Source of the DNA: Metridium senile
Taxonomy: Eukaryota; Cnidaria; Anthozoa; Actiniaria; Metridiidae
NCBI GenBank assembly: GCA_949775045.1
Contig: OX459097.1
Coordinates: 62,001 to 126,000 of the forward strand
Reading direction: 5' to 3'
DNA length: 64,000 nt
In this document: positions 39,385 through 50,967 of the stretch, one piece after another
Position numbering within the stretch: the stretch's first letter is position 1
Layout: each line of letters opens with the position of its first letter
The notes under the pieces: generated by a model
The model's database searches: none
What the model saw: only the letters and a program-made list of their open reading frames with translations
What the model was told of the DNA's origin: nothing
Made by a program: the position numbers and the translations under genes

Positions 39385-39607
39385 AGGGTCCTGAAGGGGT
39401 GTCCCAATCCCATTTCCCAGTTTATATTTTGACCAAACCCCAGTCAAAAATCACATAATCCCATCAGTTTTGCTCAAGTTTTCAATCCCATTCCCATATT
39501 TCTATTGTTCTTTTATTTGTAAATCCCAGTCCTAGTGCATCCAATCCCATTTTCCCAGTCAAAAATAAGGCCAATCCCAGCTCCCATTTTACCCCATTCA
39601 GGACCCT
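39385..39607. mobile_element. 223-bp MITE with AGGGTCCTGAAGGGGT ends
   Basis: The left terminus AGGGTCCTGAAGGGGT is matched by the inverted right terminus ACCCCATTCAGGACCCT. The interior is made of AATCCCA and CCCAGTC repeats. No coding capacity. Confidence 0.85.
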
Positions 39608-40515
39608 CTTTCAGATAGGGCAAACAGCATTGCTCTTATAGTCTGAGCTACACGAGATAGGGAGTCTGGGGCAATACTCTGTCATGTACATTGCATATAA
39701 TTTCTATTGTGGAGAAAGCACATTTTATTCATCTACTGAAGAATATAATCATTTTAATTTTGTCTAAAAACTAGAAAGTATTTATTACTGCGACATCAAT
39801 ATTTACAAGTATCCCACCTCCCTCCCCTCCCTAACAACAACCAGCATCACCTCACACCATGATTTCCTTTATTCAATAATGATTAATTTGTATTGGATCC
39901 CAGTCTTTCTATTTGTCTCTCTTTTCTACAAAAAAATACACAGGAAGCCCAACAGATAATTTCACCGAAAATTACCAACAAATGCAACACGGTAAATAAT
40001 TGACAAATTAATTAATTGACAATCACGTGTCTACAAGGGGTGGTATGTCGATTGAGACGCTAGATGTAGAGAGGGTGTATTTCATAGTTTAGTATCAATG
40101 CTTCATGTCAGTTATAGAATGATAGACTTGATCATACATACAGGTTTTGTATATTCTGTTTATCCAGTATACAGCTATTTCAAAAAACGTAGAATACTGC
40201 ATACTGAATAGTGCACGACCGAAATGCATTTTGGGGCGTTAAATATTGCTTAATGTAAACTATAATTAATATTTATTTATTTTATTTCTAGTGTATTCCA
40301 TTCTATACAATATACAGCAAACTATGGAGAGCAAATATCCATATATATATATATATATATATTATTTCAAATTAATTAGACCCACAATGCCCTTTGGTCT
40401 TGGAATGCACTATACCATGTTGGAATGCACTATACCAAAACAGCTTCATTCCAAGTTCAATTAAGAAATGGGACTAATTTTAACATGTATTTTATCTACA
40501 ATTATATTTTTTTAA

Positions 40516-40641
<126 letters not shown>

Positions 40642-41238
40642 TAATTATGCAAATATTTTATCTATACTTCAGCAATGTAAATATTGAGTTTTTCAATTCT
40701 TTTGAATTGCAAGTCAATTTTATCAATAAAGTTATTATTATTATTCAGTATTCAACGTTTTTTGAAATAGCTGTATATATGTGATGCAAATACACGTATG
40801 TTAAATATAGTATTTATAATATATCCATCATTGATATTTAAAGGAAAGGCTTTACCCCTCGTTATTGATTTTCTCCGTTCACCACAAGGGCGGATTCTTA
40901 AGTTTGTAAGTGAGTGTCATAATATTTTGCACCACCCCTTTAACTGAAATAAAGAAAAAAGGTTGACGGAGTGAATATGCTTAGCGATTGCACGACCGAA
41001 AGGAACTGTGGTTGCGCATATACAACATATCCTGGTGTTTTTTTCTGGATTGCTAAACACAGTTTCATAAACTATAAGCTCTTCTTCACTAAATGGATCT
41101 AAAAAGATGTACAAATAATCAATATAAAAACCCACAGCTCCCTTTGTACGTGCCATTCATCATTCACTGCGTAAACTCTCTAAATAGCTTCAAAACATGC
41201 TATAAAGACTTGGATGTACATATATATAGAGAGAGGAT

Positions 41239-41373
41239 ATTACATGGGCGCACGGAGATACGAATTTTATCTTCGAGTGTTCAATTGATATCTCGCGAGT
41301 GAACGCAGCGAACGAGTAAGATATCATTTGAACACGAGAAGATAAACTCCATATTTCCAAGCGCCCATGTAAT
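41239..41373. mobile_element. Fold-back element 1 of a four-element cluster
   Basis: ATTACATGGGCGC and GCGCCCATGTAAT form exact ends. Inner matched pairs are ATCTTC/GAAGAT, GTGTTCAA/TTGAACAC and GATATCT/AGATATC, so most of the element folds back. Confidence 0.85.
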
Positions 41374-41380
41374 GTTATGT

Positions 41381-41577
41381 TTATTATATAAACTCATGAC
41401 AAATGAAATAGCAAAAGTTTTATCAAGATATGCATCAAAAATTCTTTAAAATCTTAACAAATAGATGGCAACGTGTTATTTCACATGTGAAATAACATGT
41501 TATTTTCACAATGTGAAGATATCACTTTTTTTCGCGCGGGAGGTCACTTGATATTTCACTGAAGTTTATATAATAAT
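41381..41577. mobile_element. Fold-back element 2 of the cluster
   Basis: TTATTATATAAACT at the left and AGTTTATATAATAA at the right are inverted. The centre is a palindrome around GTTATTTCACATGTGAAATA. Confidence 0.75.
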
Positions 41578-41580
41578 ATA

Positions 41581-41724
41581 CACTTAATGACTGGTCCCGA
41601 GGGAAACAGTTAGTTTTGTTTCCCGAGAATCTCAATGTTTCCCGAGGCTCCGGCCGAGGGAAACATTGAGATTCGAGGGAAACAAAACTAACTGGTTTCC
41701 GGCCGAGGGATCAGTCATTAAGCG
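41581..41724. mobile_element. Fold-back element 3 of the cluster
   Basis: CACTTAATGACTGGTCCC at the left pairs with GGATCAGTCATTAAGCG at the right. Inside, long arms with GGGAAACA and CATTGAGATTC pair across a short GC-rich loop (GGCTCCGGCC). Confidence 0.85.
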
Positions 41725-41728
41725 TTTG

Positions 41729-41887
41729 GTTATATAGCTAATCATTTTAGACAAAATTTGAATTTTTTCACGTGCGCTGGGCACTTGTATCCCGGTCGAG
41801 ATACAGTTAGATTTAACTATTATCACGTGAGCATCTATCAACCAATGAGAATGCTCGTTATATAGTCAAAATGATTAGCTATATAAC
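41729..41887. mobile_element. Fold-back element 4 of the cluster
   Basis: GTTATATAGCTAATCATTTT at the left and AAAATGATTAGCTATATAAC at the right are exact complements. The interior is unrelated to the other three elements. Confidence 0.9.
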
Positions 41888-42040
41888 AAATATATATATT
41901 TAATTTCTTATATTATTATTTGTATAGTTGTAAGAGTCTCGAGATGTAGTAGAAACTCTAATAAAGAGTATTTACGGCGTCATGTCTGGGAAGGGTGTCC
42001 GGTGAGCCGCAGGACATCCCTATACCTAGATCTACTCCTG

Positions 42041-42420
42041 CACTACAGATTCCAGATTCCAAGTGCTGGATTCCAGATTCCAAAGGCTGGCCATGTATTC
42101 CAGATTCCAAGGGCTGGATTCCAGATTCCAAAGGCTGGCCATGTATTCCAGGTTCCAAGGACTGGATTCCAGATTCCAAGGCTGCATCCAAGGGCCGGAT
42201 TACTAGATTCCAAGGGCTGGATTCCAGATTCCAAGGGCTGGATTCCAGATTCCAAGGCTGCATCCAAGGGCCGGATTACTAGATTCCAAGGGCTGGATTC
42301 CAGATTCCAAGGCTGCATCCAAGGGCCGGATTACTAGATTCCAAGGGCTGGATTCCAGATTCCAAGGGCTGATTCCTGGTACCAAAGGCTGGATTTCAGA
42401 TTCCAAATTTTTAATTTCCA
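42041..42420. repeat. Minisatellite built on GGATTCCAGATTCCAAGGGCT-type units
   Basis: Short units of GGATTCCA, GATTCCAA and GGGCT are arranged in higher-order blocks. A longer unit containing GCTGCATCCAAGGGCCGG appears three times, near 42180, 42260 and 42313. It is open in several frames on both strands, but the translations are only repeats (for example WIPDSKG), so I do not call a gene. Confidence 0.9.
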
Positions 42421-42937
42421 GATTGCTTTTAGTCTGATATTATTCCAAAGAAGGTGGATTCTGAATTCCAAGCTTGGGCTGGATTCCAAAGTCAAGTGTT
42501 TCGTGGATTCCGGATTCCATCATGGGGCGATACAATCTGCATGATTTGCAAAAGACTCTGATCACTGATCATGATATATCATCCACACTATGATCAAATA
42601 GAATGAGACAAGCAACCAAAGTGTCAAATACTGCAAACACTCCACAAATAGGGTGTTTTTGTTAAAGGCCTTTTGAACAGTCCAGCTTTGAATTGGTCAT
42701 TTCACCTGTTTTCATATGTTTAATATTAGGATATTTGACAATCTACTGCCATGGTAGTATTGTTATAGTGATTGATTGCTTGTTCATTTATGCACTGTGT
42801 TTATACAGCCGCTTGAACAAATCACACCTACAAGTAGTGGCACTCTTGAAGACGTCAGTATATCGACAGCACCGTCAACCATAGTCATTATGTTTGGATT
42901 ATTCAAGAGCATGGGAGGTTTTTGATAAATAAATGTC

Positions 42938-44071
42938 CTATCCCTTTTCGATGGTTTTAAAGGTCAATAGCGTAAGCTGATGTTCTTGGTTTTGTCGTGG
43001 TTGTTGCTGTGATGGCGGCAGCTCGTTGGTTGGATGATATGTAGCCTTGAGCTCAAAGTCAGACATCTTGTTGCTACATCGAAATCCCCGCCATCTTTTA
43101 GGCAACTCACAGTGAAATGTCTTGGTTATGTTCAACAATATAGTATTGAATGCTTCTCTGTAGTTGGAACTATGAAAGGCATATATGAAAGGGTTTAGAC
43201 TAGAGCTGCAATATACTAAGAAATAGCTAAGCTTGTATACAACAACATATCGGGTGTCTAGAATGACTACAGAGGCTACACAAAACGGCAGAAAACAAAC
43301 AAAGAAAACAACTGTTACACTAAGCAGTAGTTTCACGATCTTGCGTTTTTCAGCTTGTTCGGCGTTGTCCGTTCCTATGCCGCATTGAGAAGACGCTGAT
43401 GATCCCGTAGAACCACGAGAACAAATAGTTTTAGTGAAATAAAGTCCGTTAATAATATTGAAATAGCAAAACGACATGATGACGAATGAGATGAAGACTA
43501 TGAGAGCTAGTATACCCCAGTAAACTATCGATGAAATGATCTCGGCATCCCATGAGATTTGGCAAGTTTGTAGTTCAAGGCTGTATTTCTCTGCTACAAA
43601 TAACGGTATGACATACACAATAGAAAACAACCACATGCATACTATAGGGTATTTGACATTCTTCCTTGTAAGTCTTAGTCGTACAGAGAGTGGGTGAAAC
43701 AATGCTTTATATCTCTCTACAGCTAATACAGTCAATGTTAATCCAGATACAAGTTGAGTTATTCCAGCTACATGGTGCATGGTGACAAACTTACAAAGAA
43801 AGTCACCGAGAGTACCTTGTGGATGCAGTACAAATGTCATGACCAATCCTGGAATACACCATAGTAGAGTAAGCAGGTCAGCTACGGCAAGGTTTGCTAA
43901 TAGATAGTTGGTTGTAGTGTGCATTGAACGTTTTCTTTTAACAACAAGAAGGACGAGGATGTTGCCACCAAAGCCAATCACAATGACCAGTACATAGGCA
44001 GGGATGAGAATGAAGTCAACCAAACCTATAGCTATAGTAGAACGTGAATATGTACTATTATCCGCCATCAT
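42938..44071 (-). CDS. Class A (rhodopsin-type) G protein-coupled receptor, peptide-receptor-like
   Basis: A seven-helix surface receptor of 377 residues in one coding exon. I start at the ATG at 44071, which puts a glycosylation site (N5-S-T) just before helix 1; the frame stays open 37 codons further up, but that part looks like 5'UTR. Family landmarks: G36-N37 in helix 1; NLAVAD ending at D65 in helix 2; C93 at the top of helix 3, pairing with C170 in extracellular loop 2; E119-R120-Y121 in place of DRY; FFVCFLPF in helix 6; NPFIY in helix 7. The C-terminal tail is long, with a QQQPRQNQ stretch. The loop 2 pattern (cysteine, then a tryptophan four residues on) and a moderate third loop suit neuropeptide receptors of the NPY/NPFF/orexin/galanin type. 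The ligand cannot be assigned from sequence. Basic residues after helix 5 and ERY suggest normal G protein coupling. Confidence 0.92.
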   Translation of the reverse strand: MMADNSTYSRSTIAIGLVDFILIPAYVLVIVIGFGGNILVLLVVKRKRSMHTTTNYLLANLAVADLLTLLWCIPGLVMTFVLHPQGTLGDFLCKFVTMHHVAGITQLVSGLTLTVLAVERYKALFHPLSVRLRLTRKNVKYPIVCMWLFSIVYVIPLFVAEKYSLELQTCQISWDAEIISSIVYWGILALIVFISFVIMSFCYFNIINGLYFTKTICSRGSTGSSASSQCGIGTDNAEQAEKRKIVKLLLSVTVVFFVCFLPFCVASVVILDTRYVVVYKLSYFLVYCSSSLNPFIYAFHSSNYREAFNTILLNITKTFHCELPKRWRGFRCSNKMSDFELKATYHPTNELPPSQQQPRQNQEHQLTLLTFKTIEKG

Positions 44072-46440
44072 GTCCACTGTACATGCACTTTGTACTCTAA
44101 TAGATCGATTGGCCCCGCATTCGATATAAGAGTAAATGATAACACTAGGTTTAGTATCCGGTATGTAAAGCCAATAGTTCACCTTGTAAGAACCAACACT
44201 GCCTACACAGATTTCTCACCAAGGGTTTCTGACCGAACTAATAAACAATTCTGTTTCTCACTTATTTGCTGTTCTTACTAGTAATATCCGGTAAATCATG
44301 TAATGATGGCTTGATTAGAATCAGATATCGAACTTTCAGGTCAGTCTGTATACCACCTTTGTACAGCAAAGATTAGGTCTGTTTCTTGATCGGATCTAGT
44401 TGAAACAACAAAGGCATATAAGAGAAGGTGAATTGGTACATATTTACAGACTTTTCACACCATGGATCGTATGCAAAAAAAGACAACTGATAATTGTTTT
44501 TTTTATGAAATATATTTGGTTCAGTCATGTGTGATAACAGTGTACTAAACACCTGTATAATGTGTGTTTGGAACTGGCACTTTAGGCACAGGACTGACTA
44601 TACTAATAACAGCATCCCTGTTGTAAAGTGAAAACACCATTAGACTAATGTATTGATATCGTATCACTAGAGTGAGCTAGTGTCATACCATGTGATATAA
44701 GAGTAGGTTGAACAGGAATAGTTACTCTAGCCGACCATGCAAAGACTTATGATAATATATGTATCAACTAACATAGAAGCGAAAAAAAAATGCTTTCATT
44801 ACATAGTTCGATTTATCCCGTGGACTAATTAGTGACATCATAAAAACCGCAATTATCACCATGAAACATTAACATAAACACTGACACTAAACATCCAAAA
44901 CAGAGTACCTTATGTGAAACAAATAAACCGCAGACTAAGCCGCAGCATAGTATAGTTTGTCTGAAGGTCAACATCCATGAATGACTAAAAACTACCCATA
45001 TAATCCATCAATTCAACATCCGTGAATGACTATAATCTATCAATTCAACAGCCATATTCTAAACAACAAATATCCAATTAAAACGTGCCATGGAGATGTT
45101 TAATATCGAACGTTTATAGAATGCATTGAAGATAAATCATTTTTTCTGCCAATATTGGATAAACAAAATGAATAATTGTTAGCTATTGTTTTCATTAGGG
45201 CCTAGTAATGGTCCTTGCGGCACATTGATAGCTTGGGTTATATCATTAATTTTAATTAAAAGAGGGTTCATCGGCAAAACAAGAATTGTTATTCCTTTCA
45301 ACTCTCCTATTTGTTTGTAATTTAAGCTTTTTTAATGAAATAGTCGATATTGGGTTTGTATCTGACATGTATTTCCTTCTCTGCAGTGTAATTGTAATGA
45401 TCATTTACTTAATGTTGCGCCAATTAAACTGTGACTCGCATGTAGCTCAAAGCTCAAAGGTAACTTTTAAAAGCAGGAATTGAATTATATTAACAATGTA
45501 TCACGAATAAATTCAAGCAAAAAGAAAACGTTCTATTTCCTAATGAATGATTTCTCGACTAAAGATGCTGATTGCTATATATATACCGGTACTTTATTTT
45601 ATATGTGTAAAGATAATTATAGTCTTAACCCTTCTTTTCGTCATTAAGCCCTTCGCTAGAACGAGAATACAATGCGACATAATAAAATGAAGGGATTAAA
45701 GTGACTATCCGGCCAATTTAACATTTTAATATCGATAGTTGTTCAGGTGCTTGTTCTCCTCTCCCTCCTTGGTCTTTAGATTAGCGAGTTTTCAGTTGGG
45801 ATAGTGCCGATGTGACCGAAATCTTCATCCTTAACGTAAGCCAATTCACAATGCTTCATAGAATGTCTCAGAGGAATCGTCTCAAGTCTCTTTTTTCCCT
45901 TTTTACTCTGTTGCTATATTTGCATACGGGGTGTTCCAAACCGACATTGCTTGCGTACCAGCAAGTGTTTCGAGCTGCGTTTCTTCATATATAGAATGCT
46001 TTATGTATTTCTAAAAAGTTTTTTTTCCTGATATCATCTTTAAAAGATGTTCTTGTTTATTCTTTCTACTAATAGAAATAGAAATAGATCATGTAAATTT
46101 GTTGGCTTTAGTGTTTGTAAAGCTCGACTAATTATTTTTCTTTTTTGAGAAATATATATTGTATGTATTGTATATATTCCCTTATTAAGCAACCACCTGT
46201 GAGAAGAAGCTAGCATTAAATATGCAATTCTATACCTTAAATATCAGTTGGCGATGTCTGCTGTATTCTGATGAGTATACTTCGTAAATTAATTACCCCG
46301 ACGACTGAAAACCAACTTTTAATATGCATGACAAAGGCTATTGGTTTAAATATTCATGTCTAATTAAAATAATTGGATTTTTGTTTGATTAAAGAATCTT
46401 CGCTTTTTTCCGAACTTATCATACAGATGTTGAATTAATG
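44072..46440. other. Upstream region of the GPCR; non-coding, no element recognised
   Basis: AT-rich. An imperfect direct duplication around 44970-45045 contains AACATCC(A/G)TGAATGACTA. There is an ATATATACCGGTACT motif at about 45580, related to the array at 46461. A short plus-strand frame at 45812-45994 starts with a signal-peptide-like stretch but has no further support. Confidence 0.35.
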
Positions 46441-46460
46441 GAATATTCACAAGCTCAGAG

Positions 46461-46634
46461 TCTCCACCTAGTTGACTATATATACCGGTTCATATGCTAG
46501 TTTCCATCTAGTAGACTATATATACCGGTTCATATGCTAGTTTCCATCTAGTAGACTATATATACCGGTTCATATGCTAGTCTCCACCTATTTGACTATA
46601 CCAGTTCACTCGCTAGTTTCCATCTCTGAACCAA
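46461..46634. repeat. 40-bp tandem array, about 4 copies
   Basis: GACTATA recurs at 46474, 46514, 46554 and 46594, exactly 40 bp apart. The unit holds TATATACCGGTTCATATGCT and AGTTTCCATCTAG. The last copy is shortened and reads CACTCGCTAGTTTCC, a motif also seen singly near 5290 and 20075. Confidence 0.9.
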
Positions 46635-46996
46635 CACCAGTTAACAACTTCATATAATAACTTATGGGGTGGGATTTTTAATCAGGTAACGGCCAAGTCG
46701 GTTACGACAACTCCTTCCTGGCTCAGTGCACCTTGTACAAACATGACCGCCAATACTGAAGTGCAAATCGACAGTGACCTACTATTATTAACCATGGTTG
46801 TTTCGCCTCAGACACCGTGGATTCATCATCGACCATGGAACTCACCTACTGAATAGAATCACGTAAAACGATGACTTTATCATAACGATACTATCCGACT
46901 TGATACCACAAATTAATATTTCTAGTTTATCTCCCAATAAAGATCTTATTATTTAGTGTCCTTCACCGCATGAAATACATTCCTCTTACCTTTGGT

Positions 46997-47236
46997 TTAG
47001 TAGTTAGTTAACAAATACTGCAGTTGGAGAAACCTGTATACAGAGTTTAAACTTTGATGTGTAGTGTTTGCACTAGCTGGAGCAGGTGTATTTGAATCAA
47101 AAATGATTGACACTTCATACCCGCCAAACAGGTTTTTTTTTAGTATTTTGTTCAGTTTGGATGTAGAAGAACAAGTAGCAGTAAATACAAACAAATAAAG
47201 ACTTGTAATCAGCGATAGAAGAAAAAGAACCTTCAT
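46997..47236 (-). CDS. Possible short secreted peptide or first exon (weak)
   Basis: An open frame of 79 codons begins MKVLFLLSLITSLYLFVFTA, a textbook signal peptide with likely cleavage near residues 20-23. It is followed by a lysine-rich segment (KLNKILKK) and one glycosylation site (NTT). It may end at its own stop, or splice out from an internal GT; I cannot choose. No paired dibasic peptide copies with C-terminal glycine are seen, so it is not an obvious neuropeptide precursor. Hydrophobic frames arise easily in AT-rich DNA, so confidence is low. Confidence 0.25.
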   Translation of the reverse strand: MKVLFLLSLITSLYLFVFTATCSSTSKLNKILKKNLFGGYEVSIIFDSNTPAPASANTTHQSLNSVYRFLQLQYLLTNY

Positions 47237-47239
47237 CAG

Positions 47240-48590
47240 TTAGCATCCATTGTATCCGGCGTATGATTTGTTGTTGTTTTCACGTTAACTTATCTAAACA
47301 AACAATTCGATCAAACAGGTTGGAGCTTATCTTTTTGAAACTGCTCGAGGAAGAATCAAATATCGAGAAGAAGGTGAATGCGAGGTCAAAGTGTCAGTTA
47401 ACAGTTAAGCTTTATTTGCCAGTAAAAAGTTAAAGTTTTCGTCCTTTGTCAGCTAGCTAACAGTTGATATTTTAGGCCGTTTGTTAGTTATCAATTAACT
47501 CCATTGAGACCCTCTTGCAAGAATGTTGTCACATGAATAAAGAGCATCAGTTATTTAGTAAGAAACGAATAATAAAAGAAAGAGTTCATTTTGAGTGATC
47601 TTCTTTTGTCTTTTAATTAATCCCTTTCCCACTAAATTACAAAAGTCAGGACAACGTTCTTGTAATTATATGTATGTATAACAGGAGTTAAAACAATTTG
47701 AATAAAACATGTAAAGAATTAAACTGGTTATTTGAGTGACACTGAGCAAGGTTTGTGAATTAAAGACGAAAAACTGTCTAGAAAACAAACAAACAAATAA
47801 ATAGAAGAAGAAAAAAAACAAGAAAAAAATACTATCGATATTTTCGGAGAACGAAAACAAGTTAAATGTAATATAAATAAACTGTTAAACTAGACGACAT
47901 TCTAGTGGAATCATTATCTCTTTTAAAAAATAGAAAACCCGCAGACTGAAATTAATACACTGCTTTTAGTGCTGGATCTAAGTCTTGATAAATATGACTC
48001 AATAAAGTAGACTGTTGTCAGCCTGCTAGGTCGAATATTTGTCACGTAAATGAGGATATACCCAGTTTACTTGAAGAAACTGATATTGCGTGTTTTAATA
48101 TTTGAACCACATTGATATTGAAATTGATATGATATCGTGTAAACTGACTCTACTTCTAGATGGACTATCCAAGTGAAGTATTTTACAAGAGAGGAAATTG
48201 CAAAAAAACATAAAGTATGTATTACTGTCATTAAAAGGCAACTGAATTAATTTGCATATTAAATGAGATACAAAACCAGTAGGAGGGTTTTCTTACAAAA
48301 ACAGTATTGTCGTATTAGCTGAATATATATGATAAATGATTTACATATTACGTTAGAAGGCAAGTCAATTATGCATGAAAAATATTGAAAAACTGCATGA
48401 GAAACGGACGTGAACTGTGATACAATAGAAAATACAGGAATATACCGTAATTTCGTTAGTATGTGAGTGCCTTGCCTTACATATGTACATTTAATATGAA
48501 CAAAGAACTCACTTGATAAAATATAATGGGGTCTTGGAGATCTCCAAACGCCGTGCATTCCTACTTTCATTAAAATCATGTTAGTACCCT
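47240..48590. other. Non-coding stretch, nothing recognised
   Basis: AT-rich sequence without exon signatures, arrays or paired inverted termini. Confidence 0.35.
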
Positions 48591-48597
48591 GGCATAA

Positions 48598-48677
48598 ATA
48601 GTTTCCCTCGCAGTCGTCCTTAGTGTCGGGCTTCCTGTCCCTCCCCCTACACTAAGAACGGCTGCGAGGGAGACTAT
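48598..48677. mobile_element. 80-bp hairpin MITE (CTCGCAG family)
   Basis: Arms 48598-48626 and 48649-48677 pair over 29 bp with three mismatches, with CCCTCGCAG and CTGCGAGGG inside, around a 22-base loop. I recall closely similar hairpins as very common in coral and sea-anemone genomes; that is memory, not a search. Confidence 0.8.
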
Positions 48678-48689
48678 GGCATAAACTGA

Positions 48690-50257
48690 TTATACTAATC
48701 TATTAAAGGGCATTAAACGACGGTCGAACTTACTCTGAACTAGATATATGCCGCAATATATATAATATATTTTTTCACAAACTGAACGTACAGTTAGTTC
48801 ATTGACCAACTAGAAACGGAAAATGTCCTGAGGTATTTCCAAATAAACCATTAAAATTACTTGTGTTTGAAGACTCTCTTGCATATTGCTGTTTGCTTAT
48901 AGTTATGGGATATCGACACGTCATCATTCATTTGGTGATCAAAAGGTTTTTGCCATGCCTTTGTGATCTTCAGTATTTGGCATGTAAGTGTTTTTGTATA
49001 GTATTTATCAGAAAGATAATTACCATCTATCTGTTGACCACTCACTATTAAACAAGGCTTGACGGAGAGGAATAGAATAGGTTTGTGCAGTCATCATTCT
49101 AGCTGCGTATCTAAACAAACTCACCATATGTATGCTGCAGCTTAGTGGTTTCACTGTGGAACATCAGACTTGGTTTGAATACTACACTTAGTTCAGTAGT
49201 TCTGACCGATTGACTGCTTTTCGTTCAGTTTTGAAGACGGACAACGATGATATAGCAAAAATGGTTTGTACATGTGCAGTAAAGTGCATTTAGAGATGTC
49301 AAGAAACTATGACAGAGGGACAGGTGTAGTCATTAGTGCTAGCTTAGAACTGACAGAACAGCCATTCAAGCCGACTAGTCATCAGTAGGGCACATATACT
49401 GAAATTACCGATTAATAATGAAATGGATAGAATGGATAGTAATCCAGTACGATTGGTTGACAATAGCGAATAGTTGATGTTTACTATGGTTTTATATGCA
49501 ATCAGCTGTTCAATTATAAGAAAATCTGATTAAAAAAAAAAAAAAATGGGCGAATGTTAATAAAGCCGAATAAAGAAGTAATTAATTCAAGGGCATATGA
49601 TATTTTTCTCATGTATTTATATAATAAAGAAGACATTCATATATAGACTCAAGTTTGACTATGTAATTAACGGTCTATCAATTCTTATATTCAGTTTTCA
49701 TGATCAGCCAAGGACGTCTACACATCGATAATTGTTGCTAGCAGTGCATATTATTCAGAACATCCTTGTAATTAACCTCAGCCTGGCTGACAGTTTTATT
49801 AACAAGAAACCTATTTTTGCCCAAATGGCCGAAGAAAATGGACTTTTAGTGGACATTAGGGTTTTAATTTGTAGTAAATAGCTTGGCTAAACATGCAAAA
49901 GATTTCTCTGCGTTGGCCCTTTGTATTTCCCAAAACCAATTCATTAGTGACTAGCAACCGTTTATGCAGCCATTTCTCTCACGATTGAAATTGTTAAAAA
50001 TAAATGTAGTGTCAGACTACTTCCAGACTATTTTAGCTTGTGTCAGAGCTTGTCAATACTGCAAATAGGTTCTTGTCAGTTGGATGGACCATGGTGAATA
50101 TTCCTTACTACTGAATGTTGATGTTATGTTGCCCGGACAACTTGCGCATGCGCACATATTATCCGCACCTTGGCTAATTGATAAAAACACAAACCATGAT
50201 ATGGTAATGCTCAAAAGGGCGAACCTTCAATTTACTTGAATGTATTACTAATGTCAT
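48690..50257. other. Non-coding stretch, nothing recognised
   Basis: Unique-looking AT-rich sequence with a 14-A run near 49532. No exon with a known domain was seen. Confidence 0.35.
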
Positions 50258-50395
50258 AGTCCTTCTTTCTATTTTATTCAATTTTCTTTAGGCTTATTTC
50301 TAAAGAAGGTCTGTGTTCTCTTTATTCACGAAGACACTCTAGGGCTTTAATTGCACGTAATCGCACTTTGAATAATATTAATAATTCTATCACAT
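50258..50395. repeat. Dispersed 130-bp repeat, copy 1
   Basis: It starts AGTCCTTCTTTCTATTTTAT and ends AATAATATTAATAATT. It matches 55101-55232 along its length with scattered changes. Confidence 0.85.
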
Positions 50396-50448
50396 GACTG
50401 GAGGCTTCGAGATTCCATGAGATAGCACAGCGCATGCGTCAAGTCATT
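50393..50448 (+). repeat. AATTCTATCACATGA terminal-type repeat, copy A
   Basis: AATTCTATCACATGACTGGA and GCACAGCGCATGCGTCAAGT form a block whose inverted counterpart lies at 54915-54978. Two shorter copies are at 54464-54504 (inverted) and 54548-54582 (direct). The pair could be the ends of a transposon of about 4.6 kb. Confidence 0.7.
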
Positions 50449-50562
50449 GCACGTTCGCGCCCGATGCGTGAAGTTGTCAAAAAGTTATTCTACAGAATAT
50501 TATCTTGGATTAGGCTAACGTGGTTAGACCTACCTACAAAATCCAAGTGGTATCAACGTAGT

Positions 50563-50967
50563 TGATGACCAAAGTGAAATATGTTGGCCCTCGTAGGGAC
50601 TTCATCAATATGAGCGACTGTGCTCTTGAGCGACCCGGGAAGAAGAGGGTTGAGCGAGTTGTAGGTGCTTTTAAGAAAGAACTACAACAAAAATATACCG
50701 TTCTTTTTAAAAAGAACTCAAAAATATACATGTCAGAAGTCAATGCGTTGACATTCTAAAATGGACATGATATATCATCACGTTCTAACCCTGGAAGCGG
50801 CTGGAAGGAGGAAACCAAAAATAATACAAAATGGCGCCAAAGTTCGCCGCTTGACCTTCATTCATAGTAGTACGAGGTATACTGTTGGTGAAGGTGAAAT
50901 AACTTGGAAAATGTATAGAAAATACATAACATCAGTCAACGCGGTTGACAGTCTTAAAAAGACATGA
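50563..50967 (+). other. Two short abutting open frames, no family recognised
   Basis: Frames 50562-50759 and 50761-50967 encode basic stretches (ERPGKKRVERVVGAFKKE and EAAGRRKPKIIQNGAKVRR) that look more protein-like than chance AT-rich frames. They lie between the two repeat ends described at 50393 and 54978, so they may be remnants of a transposon gene. No transposase signature is visible. Confidence 0.25.

Noticed and set aside
41958..42406. Five overlapping 67-111-codon frames on both strands
   Set aside because: All are translations of the GGATTCCA minisatellite; no start context or domain.
45812..45994. Signal-peptide-like 60-codon frame
   Set aside because: It has a hydrophobic stretch (RLKSLFSLFTLLLYLHTG) but is short, ends quickly and has no clear donor; too weak to list as a gene.
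46690..46800. Signal-peptide-like minus-strand frame (MVNNSRSLSICTSVLAVMF...)
   Set aside because: Only 37 codons to a stop and no convincing donor; plausible but unsupported.
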